From contig NW_026516699.1 of the NCBI RefSeq assembly GCF_025766255.1, positions 124,001-188,000 on the forward strand: a DNA stretch of 64,000 nucleotides. The letters run 5' to 3'. Position 1 is the stretch's first letter; every line of letters starts with the position of its first letter. A model generated the notes under the pieces. That model did not search any database, was not told the DNA's origin, and was given only the letters and a program-made list of their open reading frames with translations. Below are positions 9,622 through 19,774 of the stretch, one piece after another. Position numbers and translations under genes: made by a program. The DNA is from Zychaea mexicana (Eukaryota > Mucoromycota > Mucoromycetes > Mucorales > Lichtheimiaceae).

Positions 9622-11425
9622 TGAGTGAAACACTCAAAATCGATCAACTTAATGCAAATGGTATCGAAAGATCGCCAGATGTGTTAATTAATTATTGTAT
9701 TGGAAATAACATTGATATTTTATTGCTAACGGAAACTAAACTACTCGCTGGACGACTTACAACACCATGGACGCAATTTCATAATTATGCGTGGACTTCA
9801 GGCAACGCACGAGTCGGCTTTGGCGGGCTAACGCTGCTTATGCGCCCTGATTTTCCTTACCATGTTCACCCTCACGACCATCCGAATCGCTACACCATCA
9901 CCTGTACGATCGGACCCTACACCATCCACTGTCTCTACTTACCTCCTTCTCTCTCCTTTCCCGACTACACCGCCACCATCCAACGCCTCACCATAGACGA
10001 CAGCACCATAATCCTCGGCGACATCAACACTCGTCTTGGTGCACAGCTCGGCGATAACGACAGCACTTATCCTCGAGCAGGATTCTGCAGCAATGGCTTG
10101 TTGACCATGGCATTGTTGTATGGAACAAAACATTCGCGTTCGGCAAACACACCTTCCACAAACCGAACGTTGGATCCAGCATCATCGACTTCTTCATCTT
10201 CTCACCTACTGCAGTGATATCACCTTCGCTCGTAGTAAGAGATGATTTGACGTTTGGATCCGATCATCACCTCTGCCAGTTCGACTTCTTCCTCCACACA
10301 CCAATTGACCGGTTGCCAGCTCCCAACGCGCCGCGCCAACATTGGAAGCTACAGCGTTTGCATGAAGAAGATGTCCAGACGGTCTACATTGACGAGTTTA
10401 CTCGCAATGTCGCACCGATTAGTGACGAGATACAGCAGTGTCTTGATCGCAATGAGCTGGACTTGGCGGCTATCGAACAGCTTGGCCAGCGTATCACTCA
10501 AGCCGTATACGAAGCGTTGGATGCAAGTGTCACTAGAGGGCAAGCCCGACCGAAGCAGTGGAAGTGGTTCTGGACCGCAGAGCTACAGAAGCTTGCTGAC
10601 GAACGGCAACAACGATGCAGTCGCTGACGACATGCCCCTGCCACCCTTGCACGAGCCACCCTGTGGAAGGGGTTCACTGATGCCCGGAAAGCACTGCGTC
10701 TTGCCATTCGTTGTGCTCGCACTCGTCAATGGCGTGAATTTTGTACCAAGATGCAATGCAACGATCCCTCTGAGGCCAACTCAGTCATCAAAAGCATGCG
10801 ACGCAACCGCCAAAAAAGTGCCACGTTCTCGCATCCTCAAGGTCCGACCCATGCCACCGAAACAATGATCACTCATCTAGCTAGTGTCTTTGGTGGTGAG
10901 ATTACCGACCCGCCGCTACAGCGATACGATCAGCTGAATGCTGTTGGTGACGATCCGTTCCCACTAGAGCGTATTGTCATGGTGATTTGCAAGAAGCTAC
11001 CAGGTCGTAGAGCGCCTGGATCAGGTCATATTCGTAGTGAGATGCTAAAGCCGATTACTCGTCCACTCGCGTCGGTGCTCTCCCCTTTTCTCTGTCTTCG
11101 CTGGTGTTGGTCGTATTGCCTGCTGCTTGGCGCACTACACAGTTACCCTTGCGTCCAACTATCGGCCGATCAGTCTGACAACCACGTTTCGTAAGATCGT
11201 CGAGCGTTTCCTGCTGCCAGTGCTGTTAGAACAGATGTCTGCGCTTGATGTAGCCCAAGGTAGGTTTCGTGATCGCCGCGGTGCTCTCGACCAGACCTTC
11301 AATTTACAAGCGTTGATGCGCCAATTCCAACGCCAACATGATTAGCCACCTGTTGTTGCGTTTCTTGATATCAAAGCGGCGTACGACTCCGTCGACTGTA
11401 ATGTTATTTGGGGAGCGCTCACCGA
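9621..11425 (+). pseudogene. LINE copy 2 ORF2, broken and truncated
   Basis: It starts at ATG 9621 with the same endonuclease domain as copy 1. Visible damage relative to copy 1: a one-base deletion near 10,086, TGG to TGA at 10,625-10,627, a deletion of roughly 28 bases near 11,140 that removes the segment with KKGD, CAG to TAG at 11,343-11,345, and complete loss of the sequence 3' of the first catalytic RT motif. It retains the base that copy 1 lost near 4701. It cannot encode a working protein. Confidence 0.82.
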
Positions 11426-11429
11426 CCGT

Positions 11430-12100
11430 TGTGACATTATTTGCCAATTGAACTGTAGGTACATAGTATATATCCCAACCTGATGTGGCTCCTTCTACCA
11501 TCTTCTTGACTGTAATGGATGCTTTCTGTACAAGTCTTTTTGCACTTCCCTGTGTTCTAAGGTGATAAGGTATAAAGTGCATGAGAGAATCCTGCGTGCC
11601 TCGTGAGCCTTTTCATATGTTGGCTCACTCATTCAACACTGCAATCTTAGCTGGCCTGCTTTTGGTATACTGCTACTAACGTTCTCATAAATTTCTGCTG
11701 TCTTGTTAGTTAGCACATTTAATATGCAAGTGCATGTGCATATAAGTACCAATACTGATACATTTTTATTGCCCTGCTGGCTGGAAGTTTCAAAAGTGGC
11801 AAGATCTAAATAGACCATTGATTCCAGGAGCATCTGTTTTGACCATATTTTATGGATGGTAGCCTTACTGTACAATGTTGGCCTTCTGGCATACAAAGCA
11901 TACCTTTACTAAATCTACAGTTTCTTCCTTCAGGTGTTGCCAATGTAACCCGTTACCATGAAACTATTTGCACAATGGCGTTCAGGCCAAGTAGGTGTAC
12001 GTTTTCTAATACTTTCTCTGTCTTTTTCTGGTCCAACCTCGACTGACTGTGGTAAACTATAATCCGGTACAGACAGATGTCTTTCTAAAAAGTTCTCTTT
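11430..12100 (-). pseudogene. Ty3/gypsy integrase relic, antisense
   Basis: Minus-strand pieces resemble a gypsy integrase in the right order. Upstream (about 11,900-11,633) lie a segment with LDLATFETS, QQGNKNVSVLVLIC and VLTNKTAEIYENV, matching the core pattern with the first catalytic Asp and the TNKTAE stretch. Downstream (11,582-11,430) lies HFIPYHLRTQGSAKRLVQ followed by ITVKKMVEGATSGWD and VPTVQLANN, matching the region with the catalytic Glu, which appears to be Lys here. Stops and frameshifts separate the pieces. It abuts the truncated end of LINE copy 2. The family assignment is from motif memory. Confidence 0.6.
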
Positions 12101-13557
12101 ACCGCACCGCGATCCAATAAGGGACACAGTTGCGCACATACACCTAGCTGGATTATATTATGAATCCTTCATATAACTGAGTAAAGAAACTAAGTATGAA
12201 ACAACCGTTTAAGAACACATCACACACCATCATATAAGCTGTTACATCGTTCTTACAGCAAAGCACCAATTAATAAGGTCCTTGTTGACAAAGACGTTAA
12301 TAAGCTTTCCACCTTCAGATCTGTTTCTCCGTTAAGACCGAGTTCTGGGAAAGTTAGGTATAGAAGAAGATAGTTTCTATAGTTGATGTTGCACTTCGTT
12401 CAATTACTTGAATATAATCGATTCTTAAACGAATTATTTGTCTTCGCTTATTTCGATTTACCACACTGATAAAGCGATGCGTCTGGCCTTGGCAGTGGAA
12501 GCAACACAAGACTATGCAGATGCACTGGTAGCAAAAGCACATCTGCAACACATACAAAATTTTCATTAGGTAGTAGCTCACTTGTGACCTGTATAAACTT
12601 GAGTGGTAGGATAAAAAAGGTAATAAAAACTGAAGATAAGTATCTTTGAGATTATGTTTTATTCCAACAACAATAAATCAAGCTTCTTTTGAATTCTAGC
12701 TGTTAAGATGGCGATGTCAATTCACATGGCTGCTGAATAATCTATATGTAAAATTACTGATCAAGGACGACGTATCATAACTTGTAGATAAGTAGCTAAC
12801 ATTTACTAAAACACTTCTTGAAACCGGCGACAGCTGGTGTGTGGCCGCGCCATCTGTTGATAGGTTTTTTGTTGTCGTGTTTACATAAGCTGAATCACCG
12901 ATTGGAATGATTCCATGTTGTACATAATTCAAATGAGGTGTTTCTATGCATAGTGCTTAGCTGGTTGCCGTACCAATTTATCTGTGCGCGCTATTGGTAT
13001 TAAACCGAATATTCACATTATGACGTCTTGGGCAGTGTTAAAATGTTGCTCACCACGTTACCCCCTTCCAGGTTATACATCACACTGTATAGAATGCGCC
13101 TAGCGACGTGTGCGAAAACGCTTGCTGCGTCTGGTGTACGATGAAAGTAGTGTAGTACCTGTAGGGCCTCAGTAATGTTGCAGTACTGCAATTGCAGTAA
13201 TCTTTTGCAGTAATTGCTAGACTTTGTCGAACAAATGCCGCGCGTTTCCCCGGACCCACTTAGTAGTTAGGTGCACAAAAAACGCATAGTACATGTCTTA
13301 CGCCACTTTTTTGTCTCCCACTTGTCAGAAGCAAGATACATATGTACTATACTATACCGTGACTTTTGCTTTTGGGTTTAAGCACGCAACAGATCGAAGG
13401 AATTTTTGTTTGTTATTACGTTATAACGAGTTCACCAAAACATCTACAAGCGTACGGTAAGACCCTCTTTTTTTTATAACTTGGCTCAGTACACAAATCT
13501 ATCACAGTATTGAACTTTTTCTGTTTCTCCATCGTAGGCAATCAGTAATGAATAAGC
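12101..13557. other. AT-rich intergenic stretch
   Basis: No ORF with recognisable content. It includes a cluster of TTGCAGTA-like repeats in direct and inverted orientation at 13,171-13,217. It is probably old decayed transposon sequence. Confidence 0.4.
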
Positions 13558-13827
13558 TTGAAGAGATTGCAAAACGATTTATATACGAGGCAAGCATTCG
13601 GAAAGGCGAACCATGTCGCTATCGTTACTGGTGATTTCAACATCAAATTTTTAGCCAGCGACAATTCGAACATAAGAACAATTCTCTCTCTCTCCTTTCA
13701 CAGTATAATTTGGTCAAAGGCAGCTGAAGCTTCAAATCTGAAGGTCGTACAAATATTTCTTTACCTAATAAGTAAAGAGCGCGAGGCTGAAGGTCCTTTA
13801 GCCTTGGAGGTTAATGATCACAGCTGA
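13558..13827 (+). pseudogene. Short ORF with endonuclease-like GDFN motif
   Basis: An 89-codon ORF whose first third reads HVAIVTGDFNIKFLAS. The pattern [IV]-x-GDFN is typical of the metal-binding motif in endonuclease/exonuclease/phosphatase domains of LINEs and related proteins. The motif is isolated, and the C-terminal part runs into the left arm of the inverted repeat at 13,711, so the ORF is likely a fragment truncated by that element. It begins GTG/TTG-like or needs an upstream ATG; I do not claim it is expressed. Confidence 0.3.
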
Positions 13828-13910
13828 AGCTACCTTTTCTAAGTAATCCGTTTACTTCAGTGTGATTATTGTACGACCTTCAGATTTGAAGCTTCAGCGG
13901 CCTTTGACCA
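13711..13910. mobile_element. 200 bp inverted-repeat element (MITE-like)
   Basis: The left arm (13,711-13,752) and right arm (13,869-13,910) are reverse complements over 42 bases with a single mismatch. The outermost bases are TGGTCA and TGACCA. The 116 bp spacer has no ORF of note. Near-perfect long arms around a short non-coding core are typical of MITEs or foldback elements. I did not find a clear target-site duplication. Confidence 0.65.
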
Positions 13911-16403
13911 GGCCTATTTTGCGACTGAAACACCTTTTTGAAGCCCGGAACGGCACAAGAAACTAGTGGATGATCATTTTGCTTCATGTATATTTTGATC
14001 ACTATCCGCTCTAGCCTATCATGTTAATCGTTGATGCAGATGATATTTGGCTCAGCATCTAGTGCAGCATTGCTTTTTGTATTAAACACCAACTCGAATC
14101 GGTAGCGGGTACGAGGTGGCATGAAGCAGACCAAGAGAAGATATATCTCCATTATAAACCTTTTTTTCTCAAAGTCCAGTTTAACTTAATCCCAACCTTT
14201 TTCAAGTGTTAAAAAATTTACGTACTATTTAATTGCAAGTGCCGTCTCTTTCTGACGCAGTCTAAGCATCATGTCGCTCCATAAGTACATCTTATGGCGT
14301 ACTCAATTCTTATTTGAAATTTTCTTCTCCAAAGCTTTAGATATAGACTTCAGCAGCTATATTTTTTATTTTTCTATGTGTACCTGGTTGTGTTGCGCGA
14401 TCGAGTTGAATAATATAAAACGTTGTGCAGCTGCTTGGCACTTGATGCATAGAAAGTGTTGTGAGACCTACTGCTTTGCCGTGTTAGCGATGAACACGGC
14501 GAAAAAAGCCTTCATTTTATAAGAGGAAGAATGCTTGGAATCTGAACGAACCTCAATCTGATATGTGCACAGTATCATCCTCCTAGAATTTTAAAATACG
14601 CGTTGGAGTTTTTTACACTGAGTGGCAGTATTGCTTTTATATTCAGCATCAAATCTTCTTCCTTAAGTTTCATCTTCGTGGTCCATTTGACACCCGTTGC
14701 ATGATTTCATCTGTTGTCTGATTAACTAAGTTGCTTTTGTAGAATGTGAACCCCATACAAACATTTACTTCTTCGTTAAGTACCAGCTCAAGGTCATTAC
14801 CCAGATTTCTTTGCTGTAATCTACCTGGGATCCTAGCTGATCAGAATAAAAGATCTTACACAGCTTTTACCGAAGCAAGTGTACATTCAAAGATACAATA
14901 CTGTGTTATAGATACTTACTACATATTAGATTGACTTGTGCAGTTGATATTGATATGCCAAGTAGCTTAGTGAAGGTTTGGTTTAACTTGGATATCGACC
15001 TTAGCTTGTCGTAGCTATCTTGTATATAAGTGTGCAGACTTTGTAAATCCCTCCACATGAAAATACATTCCCTCGGGGGTTAGAACCAATGCGCACTGAT
15101 GTACATGCTCTCATATAAGTAACGAATTCGAGCTATATACTGTATATAGTGTGTATATTTTTAAAATATACATATGTGTTGTCGCTAAACAAGAACAATA
15201 AATCGAAGTATATATTTATAAGTGATGTCAGTATGGGCCGTTGGCAGTTGTTCATGAAAGAAATTTAACGTCATCGTCACCGAGTAGCGCTTCATTCTGA
15301 ACATCAATCACATACTCGGGTCACCTTAATATAAAGTGCAACATATGCATGCTTGACCTTTGCGTAGCTTGTATTTTCTCTAGATAGTAGTTTGATACTT
15401 CTTATCACATAAGACAGACAAATGTCAGATCTCGTACTGCAAGAGAGTCTGGGCTTTTGCGGGACGATGACAGTGAGGTTCATAGCTTACACCGGTATGG
15501 TGAGTCGAAAAACCAATGGCATCCAGCCTAGAAGAGAAGAGACTGCAGCGTATGACCGAATGCTCAGAGGAAGCTATTACCTTTTGAAAAAGGTAAGGTA
15601 CTTGCATTGATTGTTCTAGGTAGAGCATGAGGCACAGGATATGTTTTCGACCAAGACCAAGAAGTATGTGTTACAATATTTAAGATGGGTGCTTTATGGA
15701 GATACATGCTCTTGACTAGCCGCGTTGAGAAGATTGGGATGAGAGTTGGGACGGGTAAACTGTGGGTAAACACACTTATCCAACTCTTCGTGATCAACTA
15801 ACTAGTCCAGCAGCAGGCACACAGTGCTGAAAATGCCTTAACTGCGGTAATAGAGGGATAATAGTACAATTGATTTTAGTCCCGGTTTCTATAAACTGAC
15901 TGTTTCGGCTGCGAAGATGAACACTCAAATAGACTGCTCTCAATTACGATGCCAATGGATACTACCAAGCATAATAATAATGTTGCCGGACAGGTTTTCT
16001 GCTGCATAGCCCACCCTTAAGATTCGAAAAAATAACGATAATTAAAACACTATATCCGCTTTTAGATCCGTCTTCCACCCTCACATGCTTATCAATTTGG
16101 TTTTATCTATATTTCCTATCCTATGCTGATCACTTCCATATATACTGGTTCATAATTGAGCAAAAAGTAGTAGCTATTGATCTCTGTTCATCCTTCTTTT
16201 TCTGTAGGTTTACGTATACTGCATGATAACCAATTTCGGAGGTGCGCTTGTTTTTTCTGCTGATCCAGCGTCCTTCTCCGTATAAATGTCATCCATTCAA
16301 TTTCTTTAGGCTGGTGAATCCTGCAACGCTCTAGTGGGGGTTCTTTCAGTATAAAACACATATCCATTAAATAACAAAGACAACATGTACACAATGATAG
16401 ATG
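13911..16403. other. Gene-poor AT-rich stretch
   Basis: Only short unrelated ORFs (for example 14,271-14,522 and 15,422-15,610) with no motif I recognise. There is an AT-rich palindromic patch near 15,130-15,180. No tRNA or other RNA gene was recognised. Confidence 0.4.
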
Positions 16404-16868
16404 CTAGTGCTTAATAATATGCTGGTTTGGCGCAAAACATGCGTCCTCCACATCGGGCACTACGAAGACCTCAATCCCACTGTCTCTAAGCTGCTGCAAT
16501 CCTGTACACTGAACCAAGTTTGGCGGTTCACGGACACCCATAACAACGCGAGCAATCTGAGCTTCAATCAATCGATCCGTGCACGGTCTGTTGCCAGAAA
16601 GTCGTGTCGAACAAGGCTCCATAGTCGTATACATTGTTCCTCCTTTTGCTTCCTCAATGTCTTTAAGTTTGAGCAATGCACATTCTTCAGCGTGCGTATT
16701 GCCAGGGATTTCGCGTGAAAAACCGCTGGTGAGTTGTTGGCCATTTTGTACAAGTACGGCGCCGACACAATACGCTTTCTCGACTGGAATGGATTCGTTT
16801 GCTTTTTCGATCGCTAGTTGCATAAATTCACGATCGCGCGGATCGTGGGTATATTGTGTAAGGCTCAT
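16404..16868 (-). CDS. Zinc-dependent deaminase, Rib2-type (riboflavin pathway)
   Basis: A single-exon gene of 154 residues starting at ATG 16,868 (MSLTQYTH). An in-frame upstream start exists but gives an unsupported 21-residue extension. The zinc site is HAEECAL (His plus catalytic Glu) and EPCSTRLSGNRPC (two Cys). The PCSxRxSGxxPCxDRL signature and the ending VVMGVREPPN are characteristic of the deaminase half of yeast Rib2 and RibD. These deaminate the pyrimidine intermediate after GTP cyclohydrolase II, in the cytosol. Unlike yeast Rib2 there is no fused pseudouridine synthase domain. A generic cytidine/dCMP deaminase is less likely because of the SGNxPC loop. Confidence 0.82.
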   Translation of the reverse strand: MSLTQYTHDPRDREFMQLAIEKANESIPVEKAYCVGAVLVQNGQQLTSGFSREIPGNTHAEECALLKLKDIEEAKGGTMYTTMEPCSTRLSGNRPCTDRLIEAQIARVVMGVREPPNLVQCTGLQQLRDSGIEVFVVPDVEDACFAPNQHIIKH

Positions 16869-17866
16869 TGTGTGCTGATTTGCGGAACCGAGGGATTTCA
16901 GGTATAAAAAGAAGTTCAGAGGAAAAGCCAAGCGCTAGTGTAAATTATTTTTGCTTTGGCGTGTTGTGTGACGACAAACCATGTTGCCCCTCCCTGACTC
17001 AGAGCTTTCAGCCTGCGCACCGTGATGTTTACGCCGGTATTATCTCTTTTGGAAAAACAAGCTTCATTCACATGGAGACTATCGTGACTTACATGGAAGG
17101 TTGAGCCGACGGCCCTATATTAAGCAATTCGTCGTATCAATACCGATACTTAGAGTGAGTAAGGTTTACTGTCTGCATGGTCAAGAAGGAAGAGAGCAAT
17201 GATAATGAGGATTAACAAGAAGGAAGAAGCCACTGCATTCAATGCTTCGTCAGTTTGTGTGGGTTATAAGGAAAAAGTATGGTCACAGCCCTAGGCAGTT
17301 ATTAAAGCCATTTTTTAGACCAGATGAAAAATCGAATGTGGCATTTTTTGTCCAGAATCTGCTCACGTAAAAAGAACTTTAATAAAAAAAGATACGCCAG
17401 GAATAATTACCTGTTAAAAAGGCTACAACCGTAAGTAATATCTTAATTTAGGCTGTGATCATTTTTAGCTTCTTTGGTTGCACTCGTCTGATTTCGATAA
17501 CCTGCTTAAAAAGAAAGGGTCCTGGCAGGGAAAACTGTCATGGATCACAGTCCATGTTAATTTTAGCTGGATGATTGCAGTGACTAGATCTGTCTTAGCG
17601 TAATTTCTGTCATTATCATCCAATGGAGGAGCTCAACCGGGAGAAAATGCTTCTTGCAACAGAATGGACCTGTTTCAGTTGATTATACGTTACACAGCCA
17701 GACATGATGAGAAGGCAGGGTCCGACCAGAGGACAATGTATACGCCATAGGGCCTCGACAAAAAAAAATCCATGTACCCCATAATTGAGCTCTTATATCT
17801 TTTTCTTTTTATTACTTTGTTTTTTCCTTCTTCTTTCTCTTTCTCCTTCATTCTGCTATATACTCC
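16869..17866. other. Divergent intergenic region
   Basis: It lies between the deaminase (-) and the Sel1-repeat gene (+). A pyrimidine-rich tract (about 17,805-17,860) directly precedes the proposed ATG at 17,867. No coding or RNA feature is recognised. Confidence 0.4.
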
Positions 17867-19721
17867 ATGTCCTCAACTTCCACAGTACCAAAGTCGCCGT
17901 TGCCGCTGCGAGCACATTTCAATACTTTACCAACGCGGTCAACAACTACACAACTCCAGGTTCCTCAATATCCAGCAGCTATATCGAGACTTGGGTACGC
18001 AGGAGGAAAGGGTTGTAGAGAGTGTGGCTCCCTGCTTTTCACAAATCAAAGTAACTTTTGTATTGATGATCATGTTGGCGTACTACATAGAATTCCACGT
18101 TCACAATCAACCTCGAGCCTTCATGTAAGTTAACGTTGCACGATGCAATATTTTAACAATTTTAATTAAGCAGCAAGCGGGTAATATTAATAGGACCTAG
18201 TATCCGATCTTCGCCTGCAACAGCAACAACAGGCAAGTAAATTAAATCTTGTTGCTACCTAACACTGGATAGGAAGCAAACATAAACTAATCAATTATAA
18301 ATATGAAATGGCGTTAGAAACATAATGTAGAATCAGAAGATGAAAAGAAAAGACTAGGTCTGTGAATAAACTCGAACCTATTTCTGATGGGAAAGTGAAG
18401 TAGCTAATATACAACTGTGATAATAGAAGCATCAAAAAGCGCAATTTCTCGACATGCTTCGGTTGTCGTTCGTTATTACAATAAAGCCAAGAGTCGATCA
18501 CCCTCATTAAACAGAGCGCTCTCATCTGCATCTCCGAAAAAGAACAAGAAGCGCATCCCACAATCACCGCCAACAAAAAAACCAGCACAGCCCGCACAGT
18601 CAGCTCCAGCACCGCCGTCAGGAACAGCAGCAACGGAGCCGCGGCTTCAGCGAGCCGATTCCCGAGTACGAGTACAGCTAGTACCTACCCCGCTACTTGA
18701 ACCATCCGCTGCCGTCATCGAAGAACTCAGTACGGATCCACCAATACAAATTGCTGTAATAGACGAAAAAGTTATAGAGCAAAAAGATGACGAACACGAG
18801 GAGAAGAGTGAGAACTATGAAGAGAATGATGACCATAGACGCCAAGTCGACGGGAAAGTCCACATGGATAAAGAGGAAGCAGAAGATGCATCAGAAAATA
18901 TACAAAACGACAACACCGTATATGTGATCGAACCGCCACAACAGCGGATGCCGACTCGGTCAATGTCTTCACCACCTCCCAATAGTACACATAGCTGGTA
19001 CACGCTACGTTCTGACGAGACAGACGCATGGATTCAGCAGGGTATCGAATACCATGAAAAGGGAGCAATACAGCAAGCTACGCTTGAATTTCAACGAGCT
19101 GCTAATGCCAGTTCACCGATCGGACTGTTTCTCTATGGCCTATCACTGCGCCATGGCTGGGTAAGCTTCTCTATACAAATTGAAGCAAGGAGAAAAAAAT
19201 AGACTAAATCCAGTGTGGAGTATAGGGCTGTAAACGTAGTGAGCGGACAGCATTTAGATACTTACAAAAATCAGCCGAGCATGCTATTTTTGACCTTCAG
19301 AAATTTGTATCGGGTCGCGGTAACAAGTTCATTGCCAACCGCGAATTGGTGATGGCTATTTATGAGCTAGGACAAGCATACTGTCATGGGTGGGGCGTAA
19401 GTTGATCATTATTACCCTTTAATTGCACAACGGGTCATATAGTAAGCTTACACACGCAAGGTCATCATTTTATTGCAGTGTCACAAAGACAAAAAGACTG
19501 CTGCATACTACTTCAAAATCGCTGCTGACTTGGGCGATGCAGACGCACAAAATGAAGTGGCGAGATGCTATCATCACGGACAAGGTTTCAAAAAGGACAT
19601 GAAGCTCGCAGCCAAATACTATCGCAAAGCTGATCAACAGGGCCATGGTATGGTGGGAAACTCATGGATTTATAAAGAAAAATACGGCGCTCCTGTACAA
19701 GCAGGATCGTCATCATCGTGA
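17867..19721 (+). CDS. Sel1-repeat protein, Nif1/Dsf2-like
   Basis: Proposed exons are 17,867-18,124, 18,194-18,236, 18,427-19,160, 19,226-19,396 and 19,479-19,721. The last three are firm. The first two are inferred from a good donor (GTAAGT), phase and an open frame. The N-terminal half is disordered and rich in Ser, Pro, Glu and Asp. The C-terminal half carries Sel1 repeats, for example LGQAYCHGWG, AAYYFKIAADLGDADAQN, VARCYHHGQGFKKD and AAKYYRKADQQGHG, then the ending MVGNSWIYKEKYGAP. That tail together with Sel1 repeats resembles fungal Nif1/Dsf2 proteins, linked to mitosis control and cell growth. It converges on the Ecm33-like gene with only 53 bp between the stops. Confidence 0.72.
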
Positions 19722-19774
19722 TTATTATTATTACTATAATAATCAAGGATGCGTTGAGACAATAAAAAAGAGCA

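Larger units (their letters stand above)
7724..11425 (+). mobile_element. LINE copy 2, 3'-truncated
   Basis: It matches copy 1 from the tRNA-like motif GACCATAGAGGAG through the reverse transcriptase region. At about 11,425, within the sequence equivalent to copy 1 position 5820, it changes abruptly to unrelated sequence. LINEs are usually truncated at the 5' end, so loss of the 3' end points to a later deletion or insertion. Identity to copy 1 is very high up to about 10,607, then drops clearly. Several glutamine codons have become stops. Confidence 0.85.

Noticed and set aside
15060..15100. B-box-like GGTTCTAACCC on the minus strand
   Set aside because: No acceptor or anticodon stems could be found around it.
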